A stretch of 64,000 nucleotides of DNA from positions 39,648,659-39,712,658 of the forward strand of contig CM049313.1 of NCBI GenBank assembly GCA_026874595.1, written 5' to 3'. Shown here in pieces: positions 1-14,700 of this stretch. Each line of letters begins with the position of its first letter. Position 1 is the stretch's first letter. Source of the DNA: Sipunculus nudus (taxonomy: Eukaryota > Annelida > Sipuncula > Golfingiida > Sipunculidae). Below the pieces are notes generated by a model. It was not told the origin of the DNA. It saw only the letters and a program-made list of their open reading frames with translations, and did no database searches. The translations under genes and the position numbers were made by a program.

Positions 1-80
1 CATGGTACAGCCATACTTAAGTTTTCAATCACGCTATATTCATCTCTCTATAGGGACTTATCTAATTGTGGGGCAATACA

Positions 81-1365
81 CAGTGAAACCTGTCTAAAGT
101 GGACAGTCAAGGGACTCAATAATTTTTTCTGCATTAGTGAGGTGTCCTTATTAGGCAGGTTGACCTTGGTTGATAACTGAGGGATGATAAATAATGACAA
201 CGAACAGCTGCAAGAACGTGTTTATTGTATTATATCAGGTTTCAATGTTGTACATGTACAACATATTCATGCACACATCATGCATTCAACAGTCATATAC
301 AAACTGTGATTATTTTTACTTATCTAAAGTAGTAAACATTTATAAGGAGAAAGGTCTATGAAATCACCTGTTAAAACAATGTTCATAAATTCTTCTGCAA
401 GTGCGCGTACCCTCTTTTTCGCGGATTCACTCAGTCAAATGGGCTCAATTTTTTTTTCAGATAGCTGATCCCGCCTAAAGTACGCGTTGTGCCACCTGGC
501 GGCATTGTCTAAACTATCCTGTTCTGCTGCCCCAATGCGATAATCTCAAAGATAATAACGATGTTGATAAATTAATGCAAAGATTGTAATGGCTATGATC
601 CTGGAAACATTCGTTTTTATAGATGAATGTAGCTTTAGCCTTAAATAAACTTTCTTTGATGATGATTGTTCGGTTTGATTTGCTTTGATGTTGATAGCAC
701 CCGAGATTAAACGAACCCCCAGGAACTTTCATGGCGGCACGATACGCGTGGTTGACACTGAGCAGATCAGTTTGAGCTATATTGAGCAAAACTGATTAAT
801 TTATACATTAGCTACAAAAAGCAGCTAAGTTTACAGTTAGATATTGCATGGTGACATCAGGGATGCATGGGTAATCTGCAGCCGTTTAATCCTTTTAATG
901 ACCCCTGGGTCAGGCGAATAATATGCAGCTTCGCAACATGTGAATGATCAACGGTGAAATAAAGTGACAGGATGTTTACCACTTCACCCTTGCTGTGTTT
1001 ATCCTATGAGCACATCACACCATGACATGAACACCTACATGCATTAAGGTAACAACTGGGGATTGCTCAATCCTTTGTGTTCCAGTCCCGGAAACAACAG
1101 TAACGGTCCTTTGATGTTGTCCGGGGAGAGTGATCAGTGTCCACCAGAGATAGCGTATTGTGTCTGTATTTGTCAGGTTCATTTACTCTTAGAATGTTAG
1201 TTTGAGTTAAAATCCGCTGTCCATTGTCCGCAGTAGTGAGGTGTCAGCCTTATAGAGGTTCCGCTTATACATAAAATATAGGGATTTTTTAAGGGACTTA
1301 ATTTTATTGTCCGTTTAAGCCAGTTGTCCGCCTAAGTGAGGTGTCCGTTAGACCAGTTTTCACTG
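81..1365. mobile_element. pogo/Tigger-like terminal sequences, degenerate
   Basis: CAGTGAAACCTGTCTAAAG at 81 resembles the inverted complement of the sequence ending TTTTCACTG at 1365, and TA follows that end. The motif GTGAGGTGTCC occurs at 137 and 1337, with GTGAGGTGTC at 1236. This matches the usual look of pogo/Tigger-type MITE ends (CAGTGAAAC..., GAGGTGTCC). Boundaries are uncertain because the left end is itself partly foldback, and several fragments may be nested. No transposase is visible. Confidence 0.5.
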
Positions 1366-4300
1366 TATATGCATCTTCTTTAAGTGATCCTTGAGGCCTG
1401 GGGAGGATCAGATATACCTTTTATATATAATTAGTTTATGCAGCTGTGAGACATGACCCATGGACCTGCGTTCCTGTATGTAACAGTCATAGGTCTAATC
1501 AGTAACTATCCTGTAAAATTTTATCAGTGAATTAAGATAATCTAATAGACAAATTAATGGGACTTCTTTATTACCAGGCAAGTTAAGTAAATTCCACTAC
1601 TACCTGGATGAACTACCAGTCATTGAGGGTTGACAGGGTCACATGACCCGCTGTATTTACATATCCCTGTCAGGGGTCATGACCTGTTTGGTTTTGTGAG
1701 CTAATTCAGCTTCTGTTGTATAAGGCTATTCGCTAATGTCAGTAAGTTATCATGTTGAGTGATTGTGACCAGTTGGCCCTGGTTGGCAGGAATGTCTGCA
1801 GTGCTCTACAATACAGGAATGCTCTACACACAACCTTACACGGCAGGAAAACTTAGTGTTCATATAATATTGGCAGACTTTAAAAAAATTAGATTTTCAA
1901 AATTTACATTCACATTAATTTATACATAATTCAATTGTTTCATTTTACCTCAAGACCACAAAGGATGAACTAGCTTTATTTAATTTTTGTTTGATTTTTT
2001 TCCAGTAATTGAAGAAGTCAGGTCATGGCATTTTGACATGTTAAGTTAAGAAAGGTTATTGAAAATAAACCTTCTCTGAAAAAGGATGATGACTAGTATA
2101 TGAAATCAAGAATGTTGTTTAAACATCTTCCTGGAATGACATTGAAGTGTATGATATTATAAGAAATGTGCATGTTTGAAAAACTTAATTGGAATAACAT
2201 TTTGGTACATGAATTCAAGAATGATTGTAAAAAAATTTGGTAGATCCTGTATAATTTTACATGTCTGAAATATAATGGGCATGTAATGATTATATTCAAA
2301 CCAAACCTGTCTGTTGGTCAGTAATAAAATAGAAACAAATGAACACAAGTATTATCACATATGCTAAAAATTACCCCAATTACATAGTAATTAAAGCCAG
2401 CTAATCACCTACCTTTTCTGTAGGATTTATGTGATGAAATTCTGGCTTACCCTGTGCACATACTCATAATCTGTAAGTAATTGTTGTTGAGATAAATTCT
2501 TATAATGCCTCTTTGAGGATGTATGAGTTTATGTACTTAGTACCAGCAGTGACAAACAGACAAACCATGTTACCTGAGATGTTTTTACGTTGCATATATA
2601 CCACAAACTCTGGTTTATCTTACTTGCTGCCAGATTTCCTTGTTGAATGTGCTTGGATTATTTTGTGGGTCCCCCCCCCACGTGTAATAAACAAGTGGAT
2701 ATAAACAAGAGGGATCAACATTTTTTAAAGCATGAAGTGATTATATTTATAGTTAATAGACATTAGGTATTGGAAAAGGCCCTTTTAAATGGTTTCAGGA
2801 TCCAAAACTGAAATGAATGAAGAGAGATTATGGTTATGATCATTGTATGGTAAAACCAAATTTGTGGTCTTTTATTCTGGCATAGATAGAGATATGTATA
2901 AGGCTATGAATATGCATGCTGCATGTACACACTGCATGTCCACACCATGTCCAGAAAACCAAGGATACACTATAGGTATGGGGATACAGACATGACAGAT
3001 AAAGGACTGAATGAGAATGTATCCATGGCAACATCTGGATAATTTAAAAATCAGTTGTTCCTTGGCCCACCATTCCACGAAACATCTTTGAAAGTTATTT
3101 AGAATCTTGGACCCATGGCTCACCCTTAAAACAATTACCAGTAAACTGAAATTTACCAAGAGCTTTGAATGTATTGCATGGACCAGATGGAGAAGCCTGC
3201 ATAGACATATTATTTCAGTCAGATTCAGTCATATAGATAATTAAATTGTTTCAGTTTTGAAGTGGATTAGGATTTGGTTCCATATCAAGAAATATACTGA
3301 AACACTTACCATACATAACATTGTTTTTCATATAGCTTTGTTGACACTTTACCTGCTCCAGTGTAATACATTGTAGTAGTTTTATTAGATATATTAAATC
3401 ATACTGCTGATATATATACATAAAGTATTCCAGGTGCCATGCCTCTAATATTGTTACCTTCCAGACACAGAGTAATTAGTCTCCTGTCACCTGTGCAGGT
3501 TTAGATACTGTATGTATATCATGAAAGTCAATAAATGCATGAAACACAGTTTGTTTAGAGAAAATCTGCAGGTGTGATGGAGAGTGATATGGGTATGCTT
3601 GGAGGTTAACAGCAGCTAGATTATCCCGTGGCATTGCCTTCCATAGTGGGTGACAGGGGAATGCTTGCAGAGGTTACACCACTTCTTGTAACATTTACAC
3701 TTGTAATGTCTTTAGGTGCAGTCCTTATCATACATATCAGTGCCTGATTGTTTTTAAGACTCGACAGTGTGGCGTTGTTAACTGTTGTTGCCCAGTGATA
3801 TGCTCAGGCCTGCAGGCTGCAGTTGTACACTTATAGATTACCTGTGTGTGGATTATAATGTAGCCTTTACCTGAGAGTGCTTAATAAAAACTTGTGCTTG
3901 TTATGGGATTAACTTAATCCATTGGAATTCTTGATCAAGGTAAGGCTTTTATTTCTTTTGTGCACTTGCTTACTGTCTGGTGTCAATCTTTGTCTGTGGG
4001 TTACAAATCCTGTCACCACAGTGTAATTCACACCTATATCTCGTGGGGTCAGAATTGATTGTGACAAGCTCTAATGCAGGATACCTGGACAGTTGCTATG
4101 TCTGTAAACACACTAGTTCTTAAATAAGTTCAGCAACATTTGAAACTGATCAGTTTATTTCATGCCAGAAAGCAAGTAAAATGGACCATCTGGCAGTGAA
4201 TGTAAGTAAATGATTTGAGTCTTGCTCAGGGATTCACTCTACAACACTATCTATTCCTGTATGACAGTGATAATTTGCATTTTTTTCTGTAAATTCACAA

Positions 4301-7300
4301 ATGCAGCGTAATTCCTGCTCCAGATGGAATATTTGAGATAAGCCTAGAAAAGATTAAACTGTGAATTTTGTTGAGTAAAATATGAATTAGATTCATTTCT
4401 TGAAATATGAAATGTTACAGAGACTGAAAAAATGGTGGCTGCATTATTATTTTATCAGTTTTAAGGGAGTTTACTAGATTCATTTGCTGTCAGCAAGAAT
4501 GTATAATATGAACTAATAAAGAGGTCACAGCCATTTAATAAAAAAGGATACTAAAAAGCAAACAGACTTAGTCTTAAATTAAACTGAAAATGTCAATTAA
4601 TACAATGATGAACCTTGGTAGTATTGAAGGAAATTAATAATTTTAAACAAGATAAATATGCACAAAGGTAAGTTTTAGCTCAGTCTATATTAACCAGATA
4701 TGAAAAAGCAAAATAGTTACAATTTCTGTAATAACGATTATGAGTAAAGGTATGTCTTCATGAACTAGTAACAATATGTGCAACACATTCACTTGAGTGT
4801 ATCAGTTTTTTAGCCTGATTGGTGGTCACATATTCTATTGCAACCTGGGACCCCCACAGCACTTACAGAGATGTTGAATTAATATTTACAGATCATGATC
4901 GTCAGTATCAGGTATAGAAAGGGTGCCAGCTACTTGTATCATTTGGCATGCAAGGCCTCTTGTGGGTGATACATTAAGTCACTTGACTCCGTGTGGATCA
5001 TTCTAACGTCACCCACAACAACACTCAAAGGCGGGCTATTTAGCAGGAAAGCCTGTGACGAAAATCCAAGCAGTAGCATTATGTCGTTCTTTGGTTTCCC
5101 ACCGACAAATCACATGAAGGCCAGAGGTCGCGTTATATAGCAGTCTCTATTTGCCATCAGTCTGAACTTTTACTACGTGAATAAACTGGCATCCTTTCAT
5201 GATCTCCAGATCCATGGTCAGTACACGTATAATACAGGTCAATGGAATCAGGTAATTTTGTAGGTTTACTTACACACCAAGGTAAATTTGCTATCCAGGT
5301 TTACAGTCACTCTATGATTTGGTTAATGCAGCCCAACGGCTGGGTGAATGCCATGGGTTACTCAAGGTTATATTGACTGTACATAATCTAATTGTGATGG
5401 GTTTCTCTGCTTGAGATCTGCACACCTTCACATATTATTCATTTATCAACAGATCAAATTAATTCCCTCATCTATGGTACCTTATAGGTACTACTGACAG
5501 TGTATATCATTATATCAGAGACCAGGGTGTCAGCTTCAAGTAAAGACAGATTTCCGTTCAGGCTTGGTGATAGTATTTAAATACCTTGTTAGTACTTTCT
5601 AGATAAAGATATGATCTGAGAGTCATAAAAAATCATCAGGATCATCATTCTTTAAATTTGTTATTCTTTATAAGAATTTAAAGATCCAGTGGTCCAATAT
5701 TGCAGATCTTATGCCAAGATTGTGCACCTAACTTATCAAGAGCAAGTCAGATAAGATTGGTTACCCAAATGTACAGCACTTGTGGTAGCCTCACATTTGT
5801 CAGATGTAATATGCTGTATTGATAAGGATATCTAATGAAAAATTCATGGACCATAATCATGTTGTCAAAATAAGCTGAATATATTTTCATAATAATCTGC
5901 AGGTATTGTCAGAAAAACAACAGACTTACGACAAACATTGTCATTGGCTGTCATTATGAGCTATATATTACAATGTCATTATTGTTGCTAGTTTTATTGA
6001 CAGGATAAAAACATCAGTATTGATGTTACCATAGTAACTGAAACAGGCCTAAAAGGGCCATATTTCTATGTACATCCAACATGTGTCAGGAGCATGGTTA
6101 AAATAATAAAAATTACAATAATAATAATAACAATAATAATTTTTATTAATAACAATAATCATAGTAAATCAATAATAATTATGATAATGAAAAAATAAAA
6201 CTCAACCGTACATCATGTAAATTTAGAAAAAAAAATTACAAGTTAGAGCTCAGCTAGTGCATGCATCCATGATAATATTTACATAATCTTCACTTTTAAA
6301 CAGGACAATAATGATAATTATAGATAATTGCATTATCAAGAAATTTAACTATTTTCCTCTGAATGATTAAACAGATTCATATAACAATGGTTGAATGCTC
6401 TTTTTGAGCTAAGAAGACAATTACAATCAGTATTTAAAGTCTGTTTATCAGGGTGTACAGAGGTGACTGTACTACAGTGTTTGATTTGCCCGTGGCACTC
6501 CTTTCTGTATTGTTGTCATTTTATTATTCATCTTGGCTGAATGGCCATAATGCAAAAATATGCATTCTTGGTTTTGCTGTCCCATTTTTTAGTGTCTCAT
6601 CTTTGTTTGCACTGATTACTTTGCACAAATCATGACAGTATAGACGAGAATTGTGTTTGTCAAAATCTTGGCATACACAAGAATATTTTCCCTTGTGATG
6701 ATTATAATACATGGACTGAAAATCATTCAGCCTTGCCTTTGAATGGCATGAAAATAATAAGGGATTTTGACAAGGCTTTTGACATTATTGAGGACTTTAT
6801 GGAGTAGCTATTGCTGCATGAATTAAACAAGTTATAAACCAATTTATACACCTGAATTTGACCTCCAGGGGAGCATTCCATAGTACCTCTACCAACACAA
6901 GTTAGAACCTGTGGTGAACAGGTCATTATTTCATTCACAGTAAGTACCAATTATCCGAGTAAAAGTTTCTTGATTTCTGAACCCATATTCCCCCACTATA
7001 CAAGTCTCCTTTATCCATTATGTTATGGTATGGTAGCAAGTACAGTCCCTGGCCTGGGTAAGAAGGACTTCTTAATCCCATTGGACCTGCATATGCTTGG
7101 AATCACTTAATTGGAATCTCAAATACTTGGTCAGGTCTAATTACCCTCTCAAACAAACATGACTCTGGCATTAGTGTAGAAACGTGTGGTTTAATCAGAT
7201 CTTGCGTTACATCATAAATCTGTAGCTGCACATCTGAAGTATTTATGGGCAGCTTTGTTATTAGCTTGAACCAGGGTTAATGAAGTACATGCCAGCGCAT

Positions 7301-10300
7301 AACATTAGTTATGGCTCTGTTTTCTGGTAAGGAAAGATGAGGCTCTTCAACCAAATGTGCAATTTTAAATTTCAAATGGAGCTGATCTCCTGGAGTTTGT
7401 CAAAATCTGGGCATACATCGCAGATCTGACTTCTACTTCTGTAGGTAACTGTTTTAAACATATTTAATCAATATATCATAGAATATTTAAGGGTGCTCCT
7501 TCTGATAAAAAAAAAATATATGTATTTTTGCAAAAAAAACCCAACCCAAATGTTTGGTTGATCAGATGATAACATATAATGTTAAAAACAGAAGGCATTA
7601 AAATGACCTGTTAAGCCTGCTAAGATACCATAACATATTTAAATATCAAAATATGTAAACAGGGTTAGCATGTTCAGAAGTCATTTGGAAGGGTCCTGTC
7701 AGTGTAGATAAAATGAACAAACAAATACTATATGCCTACTTGTCACACCTTAAAAAAATTAAGGAAATTTGTATCAGATATTAGAAAAGGTTAAATTGAT
7801 TTAAGTAAAAGTTTGTAAATACTTAATAAGTTTCAGACCTGCATGTGACATTGCACATGCATGGGTCTGATCAGATATTCTACTTGAAGCCTGTCTCAGT
7901 GAGTCTTAAAAAGACTTTCTTAGTCATGTTTGGCAAGATAATATCAGCATAAATGTTTCCTTTGCGGCACCAGCTTTTCTGGTATGGTTTAAATAGACCC
8001 CTGTGGGTTTATTGTCATCATTTGTACAAAGGGTCATGATTTCTGTTTGCCTATATACTGATCAGAAGACTGGTACCTTAAGAATCCTTTGATAAATTTT
8101 CTATGAGGTGGTTTTCTATGCTACACCAAGGCTTAGCTATTTGAGCTCCATTAAATACAGGAAATAAATTCATGAATAACATTCTTCCCCAGCAAGGATT
8201 AAAATAAAATAGTTTTTGCAACCAAAATTTTGATCTTTTTTTAATGCAGTTGTTCTGTGGCATTCATGGTGGGACTTTGCACAATATTTCTTTTATTTAA
8301 TAACCATATTGTGTAAGGTATGCATTTCAGTCCAACGAGAATTAAAAGATTTGTTTTTAGCTTAGTTCTAACATGTTTTTTCATTGAGTTGACATGAGCA
8401 AACAGATATGAGGCGGGGTTGATAGAACGAACAAAGCATTCACAGGAGTTCATATAATGGATAGTATATTTACGGGTGGATGAGAATTAGAAATGTATTT
8501 AGTGCAGGGATGTAGCAGGATTTTAATTAATATGTCACCTGGTGGACGGATATTGTGTGTAAATAACAATGTAAACAAACAATAACATAAATAACAGAAG
8601 CATGTGAAACAGTTGAAAGACTGTGCCAGAGTTTAAAAAATATTGCTGTTTTCATCTGATAAGGCACCATTTCTTTTATATGTAAATGTTATTTAATATT
8701 ATTAAAATTTTATTTTGTAAAAAAAATCAAATTCTTCCTTTTACATTGCAGTAAATCATTTTTGTCACAAAATGAACATGTTTGACAAAAATTAAACAAG
8801 ATTACTGGAAATGTAAACAAATGATTTATAAATAAATGTGCTAAACTAATTTTATGTTTTATTATGATTTAATATATATTACAGTAACAGTAATTAAATA
8901 GAAAATATTCAGAGACCTTAATAAATATTCTGAATCACCAGAACTGAATACCTTGATACTGATCAAACTTTAGTTCATGGTAGATAAGCATAGGAAATAT
9001 ATGAATCCAAGTGTGTGTCATGGTTCACCAGCTACAAGGTGTCATCAGAGGTCAGCCTGCCCACTAGGACAAAGGAGGCTTCAGTTAAGACACATCTGTG
9101 TGCATAATTATACACTAAAAATTTGCCATTTTACTAGGGAGTGACAGTGTTGTTATGCATTATTCAAACAATGGCAATGAAATCTTGAAACAAAGACATA
9201 ATTCTTTGGTGTTGCTATAATCCTTCAGAGAACTTCATCAAAATCTGTCCAGATCTTTTCCATTAAAGATGCTAACAGACAAACCAACCAGTAGCACTGA
9301 ATAATACTATATCTCCGTCACTAATTTGTACTTTATACATTTCGGAATGTTACAATCCGTCTCATGCATGTACAGAATTTCTACTAGCCACAGGCATGTT
9401 GGACAGTGATAGTTCCAGCCCTGTAGATAATGGGTTACCTGTACAATATTGTAAGAGCCATCAGGCAAGAGCCATGACAAATTGTAAAGTGTATTAACGA
9501 GATCATCAGGTAGGTATTGGATTTTTACAAGCCGGAGGTAAGAGTAACTAGCAACCAAAGTGGGCTTCACAAATCAACATGTCTACCCTTCAGCAGGTAG
9601 AGTATATTGATATATAGAATATTTATATAAAAGTTTATATATACAAAGGATGTTGAGTACCCTCAGAGTTAGTGGGTGGAAGATGCGTAAACAAAGGTGA
9701 GGAGAAGCTCACCAGCATACATAGCAGTATAATATTTATGATATCTTAAAGAGTATAGGGACTGCAGTGCAAAATAAAAGATTATGGAAATGCATTATCT
9801 GGATAAGGAATTACAATAAAACCTCATCTAATGACCAACTCAGTTTGGGACCACCTCAAAATAAAGACCATTTGTTCATGGTCCCGCTTTTGGGTTGTTC
9901 TTTATATAAGACCTCACTTGGAAGACCACCTCAAAAATGTGACCACTTCCTCGAGTGTACTAGTAGTGATAAGTGTAATAGTAATATTGACATTTTTTCA
10001 TTGTAAATAGTAAAGAATTATATATATATATATATATATAATATACAGGCTGTAACAACACATATAACAGAAAAAGCTGTCACTAACTCATATTTTACAT
10101 GTGCTGCTAAATCTTTAGGTTCATGGGTAGGTGTTACTGGGTTTCAGTGTATTTTATGTCCCGTGATAGATGCCACGTGATAATGTTATTGGCAGGATAC
10201 GTTTTACATTTTCTTTGCTAGGGTCATTTTGCAAACATTAAATTAAATAAAAAATGGGAAAATATGTTCATTTCATCTGTGTAATCCAATTGAAATAATA

Positions 10301-10381
10301 TATTTAACATTTCCTGACCAACTAATTTCAGATGACAGCTTACTGTTAATACCTTAAAATTGATGGAAGGTTTTTGGATTA
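1366..10381. other. Non-coding stretch, no supported exon
   Basis: This is AT-rich sequence with short low-complexity tracts (AAT-type repeat at about 6105-6190, a run of AT-rich sequence at 8640-8900). Open frames are short and unlike the coiled-coil gene. A slightly more CpG-containing stretch at about 5000-5260 could be a promoter or 5' exon, but nothing confirms it. At 9814-9960 CCTCATCTAATGACCAAC-type text (AAGACCACCTCAAAA) recalls another degraded pogo-like end. Confidence 0.4.
10019..10042. repeat. TA dinucleotide repeat
   Basis: About twelve uninterrupted TA units are followed by a short AT-rich tail. Confidence 0.85.
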
Positions 10382-10876
10382 CGGTCGTAATGAGCACGGT
10401 CGGGGACGGCGCACGGTTGCTGGACATGGTCGGGATGGGCGTGGTCGGGATGGGCGTGCCGGTTTATACAAAGCGAGATTGGTGCTGCTGGGCATGGACG
10501 CGACGGCTCTTATGAAACTTGAATATTACTTATTCCCTCAATATAGTTATATTTTAACAGTTGCTTGATTAAAAGTGGGTTTTTCATGAGCCGCAAGTGA
10601 ATGCATTTCAATGTACGGTATATATACAAATTAACAACATTCCCAGGTTTGGACGACAAAAAAAAAAAATCGACCTTGAACGCTATTTTTCCACATCTAA
10701 TTGTTGTTGCTGGACATTTATCCTAGAAAATAACAATATTTTTGTTTCATGATAAACGATTTCAATACAAAACAATATTTGTTGATGTAACCAATCGAGT
10801 TACCTGAAGAAGTACGTCAAAGAAAGGAAACCTGCTCACACGGAAGCCCATCCCGACTGCGCTCATTACGACTGAC
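10382..10876. mobile_element. Small element with about 28-bp imperfect terminal inverted repeats
   Basis: GTCGTAATGAGCACGGTCGG near 10384 is repeated in inverse near 10853-10872 (rc GTCGTAATGAGCGCAGTCGG), followed on both sides by a GGATGGGC-like stretch. The left end also has the short tandem repeat GGTCGGGATGGGCGT (at 10428 and 10443). At about 0.5 kb and without coding sequence, this fits a MITE. Exact ends and target duplication were not resolved. Confidence 0.55.
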
Positions 10877-11245
10877 ACCGGTTTTTGCTCTCAGTAGGAT
10901 TTTGAAAGACAGCATATTCTGTTATATTGTCCTTTTATAAAAAAGGATCAACTAAATGTACGAGCTGATCAGGATCAAAGAAAACATTCTCATGTAAAAT
11001 GCCTCTCTTAAATCCAGATTTTTTATTAATTTGCATATTCATTAGGGCTCTCCTTACAAATGTATAGGAGGGGTGTAGTGGTAACATGTATGGCTTTAAC
11101 TAAGTAAATGATAAAGAGAAAGTTTGAATCTCTGTACCAGTATTCCATTACCAGTGATTATAGTTCTGGTTAAAAAAAACTCATGGAAATATTTAAATAA
11201 TGTAACAATGCCTCAAAACCTCAAATGTCTTCTGTTTTATAGTCA

Positions 11246-11480
11246 GTTATAATGGTGGAGACACCTCCCTCCGAGTCCTAGGCTGTGTCCAAGTCCCCAC
11301 CCTTTGAGGCCAAGGCAGAGTCACCACCAAACTTTAATTGCATCAAGCCGGACTAGGGCCATGTCACCGCGAGGCCGGAAGGCTTGGGGCCAAATCCAGG
11401 TCATAGTCTTTCAAGGCTGAGGCCGAGGCCAAGTCCGAGGCTGGCAGAACCTTGAGGCCAAGACTAGTCACGAGACCTCC
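11246..11480. repeat. Degenerate GAGGCCAAG-type minisatellite
   Basis: Variants of GAGGCCAAG/CCGAGTCC recur irregularly (TTTGAGGCCAAGGC, GCGAGGCCGGAAG, GCTGAGGCCGAGGCCAAG, CTTGAGGCCAAGAC). It is GC-richer than its surroundings and ends 150 bp before exon 1. The minus-strand open frame across it is a by-product of the repeat. Confidence 0.6.
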
Positions 11481-11633
11481 AGCATTGTTAATAGTTGTGG
11501 GTTTTATTCTCATTCTTTCTTTGACAAGAACTAACTGCTGAGATCTTGACCTGTGGATCATACATACCCTCCCAAGGATGTTTGATTTCCAGCTGTTATC
11601 TAAGATTTAATTTTTTTCTCTATTTTTTTTTAG

Positions 11634-11785
11634 ACACTAGATGAAGTCATGGAGCACATGGAGTCTCTGTTACACACAGGCTCGGAGCATGGCATGGACA
11701 GTCTCAGTTACTCTCACTCAAGGTCTCCAGCTCGCAATGGTTTTGATGGGACCACAAATCTTAGAGAAACTGACAGTGGTTTAGG
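11634..11785 (+). CDS. Exon 1 of the visible chain: acidic then Ser/His-rich segment
   Basis: A T-rich tract ends in TTTTTTAG at 11633, and the donor GTAAGT follows at 11786. The 152 nt read TLDEVMEHMESLLHTGSEHG, then a segment with SYSHSRSPARNGF, and end in phase 2 (codon GG|G completed by the next exon). Two in-frame ATGs (MEHME) lie near its start, so translation could begin here, but the strong acceptor argues for an upstream exon. The SxSRSP motif is a plausible phosphorylation site (inference). The next exon is 19.5 kb away. Confidence 0.75.
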
Positions 11786-14700
11786 GTAAGTGTTATGGTT
11801 TACTGGGTCTGGACTGGATTATCTTGAAATTTGTTAAGCCTGCTGCCTGTGATGCAGAACAACTGAAGGGAACTGTGATTGGTTGCCCTATTAATTCACA
11901 TGTAAATCATTGGTGGACAGGTCTTGTGATGTGATTTTCACCTGTGACTGGTATTTGCAGACAGTAGTAAGGTTTCTGGCATGTCAGAAAACTTGTAATT
12001 TTCTTCATTTTCAATCATGTTTGACTGTTGATATGACCAGCGATTGCCAGTATGGGTGATGCTTCCAGTGCAGTTTTGGACTTGTGACTGAACATCATAA
12101 AACTGGTAGCTCACTCACAGGACTTTCTTCAGATGACATGAGTCTGTGACCAGTGAGCAGCTTGTCTCGATCACAGTCAGTTTGTCTACACTCCTTACGC
12201 CACGGTTATACACTGCAGTCATCCCAGATCTCCATCTGATAACATCGTTTCTGGCACAGGGCCAGGAATCAGACCAATGAGAGTGGGTCACTTGGTTTAA
12301 GTGGACCAAGAAGAGCGTGTGTCGCATGTTTACAATTTGGAGCCGGATGCACAATGCAGTACCAAAGTTTCACTGGTCTGATTACATTTGTTTGCTCTGT
12401 GTGCAATCTTTAGTCTGAACCTAGAAAATCTTTCTGTTCAAAGCAGCGGTTACACAGAAGGAGATATGGGACGACCACAGTGTATAACCACTGTATGAGA
12501 ATGCGTACAGTTTGCATAGCATGGAGAAGTCTTCATTTGGAGATTCTGAGACTGAAGATAGTAGTCTGCTTTGTAGTGTTTGCCAATTTTTAGCTCAGCT
12601 GATTATAAGTCATCTGAGCTATAGTCATGGTCCATTGTCCGTCGTCCGTCCGTCTGTCTGTCTGTCCTTCCGTCCGTCCGTCTGTCCGGATGTCCATCCG
12701 TAAGACTGGCATGTTTCGACACAGTTTGACCTACGAATTCAAAATTCGGCATACAGTTAGATGTCCCCAAAATCTCCTACCATGCCGAAAATTGGGTCAA
12801 TAGGACTTCGTTCCTTGGAGATATTAAGGAAAAACCTCAATTTTTTATTAGAAATCTATTTTCACACTTCAGGACTGCCTAATATCAAAACCACTCATCT
12901 GGTTTTCTTCATATTTACCATAAATATTCCTCTATATAGTTTCTATGTACATGCCAGATATTAAGTCAGTATTGTATAATTTAAAAAAGTTATGGGCCCA
13001 AACATAATGGACTTTGTAAAAAAATCAGGAAGATATTTGGTCACTAAAGACCAAAAGTGTTAAAGGTAGGGACTTTTTTCCAGTAATACAACTTTAATTA
13101 ATCAAAATTTAATTGTATACCAAAAATTAGATCAAAATCTGTTAAATTTTTTTTAAATATTGGCAAAAATATAAAATTGGTACCTTAAATTTTGCCCAAC
13201 TTTGGACACGGCACGTTTTTTTCCTGTAAGTACTGTGGATTTAATTTTTCACAGCATGTATACATAAGGATTTAATCTGTTAAAATCTTAAATTTGAAAA
13301 TAAAAGCTGCAAAATTAGGCTAGTTATTGAATTTTTTTTAGGCTCTTGTTGTATTCCCTTACATTGTCAAGCAGTCCACTTTGATGACTGTAGGTCATTC
13401 AGTGCACATCTCTATGCTCCCCAGGCTGTTGGCATAATTTTAGATGTCCCCAAAATCTACCATACCGAAAATTGGGTCATTAGGACTTCGTTCCTTCGAG
13501 ATATTAAGGAAAAAACAACTCTGTTTTCCATAAAAAAAGCCATTGTTACACTTCAAGGCTGCCTAATATCAAAACCACTGATCTGTTTTTGATCGTATTT
13601 ATTATTCTCATTCTTTCATACATTTTCTATGAACATACCAAAAATTAGGTTAGTATTGGGTATTATTTTGAAGTTATGGGCCAAAACATAATGCAATTTT
13701 TAAAAAAATCAGGAAATATATTTACTCGCCTAACATGAGAATTGCTGAACCTAGAGACTTTTTTTCAGGAATATAACTTTATTTAATCAAGATTCAATTG
13801 TTTACCCAAAATTAGATCTGAATTTTGCAAATTTTTCAAGTTATTAGCATAAATAAAAAGTCAATACCTTAAATTTTGTCCAACTTTGGCACTGTTGATT
13901 TAATTTTCACAGCATATATACATAAGGATTTAATATTTTAAAATCTGAAATTCAAAGAAATTGATTGGAAAGAATGGCTTTTATTCATGTTTTCATACAC
14001 CATGTCAAGTGTTGTTTACATCTAGCCCACCTAGTAGTACAGCCTTCACTTGCATTATGTAACCCACCCCAGGCAGCTTGCCTTGGGTCAGCTTGGCCAC
14101 TACCAGCAGGCTTCCCCTCTGCCCTGCACTCCCCCTCCCCCCCCCAGATGGTGCATAAACTAGATGAATGTTATTATTTTCTGTATTTGATTCATTCTTA
14201 TTCTAAACTATGCTGCATTTTAGATTTTGTATTGTACCACCATGGTTACAATGATTAAAGTGTACATTTAATTGTGTCCACAAAGTGGTGTATTGTTATG
14301 AAAGTGTGGATGTTCATCAGATAAGTAATTCCTTACTTCAGAGGAGTAAAAACTTCACCAGGTGTGAAATTGACTATTAATTCCAGTTATAAATTAAAAC
14401 TGGGATAGTAATTAGCACAATGATATTGATTGTCCCTCATTCAACCAACAGTGTGTATACTTTATTTGAAAAGCTGTTTTATTTTATCAAATTTACTGAA
14501 TCTTTTATTTTATTTTGGTTTCAGTTTAAACATTTATGATTTAAAAATAATAAAATATATGTGTATGCATAATATGACCCAATATGAGCTACACTCTGGA
14601 TGTATGATGATTGCAACTTTTGCAACAATTCTAATATTTTAACTTATAGTTTCAGTTTTTTACTCTGTATGTATAATGATTGCAACTTTTGTAAAATGTA

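Noticed and set aside
5000-5260. Possible promoter or 5' exon upstream of exon 1
   Set aside because: Only a modest rise in CpG and less AT bias was seen. No convincing donor in phase with exon 1 or core promoter could be assigned.
12605-12700. Arg/Pro/Ser/Val-rich frames in GTCCGTC tracts (also near 22230, 36850, 51400)
   Set aside because: Microsatellite translation, repeated at the 5' end of every family-A element.
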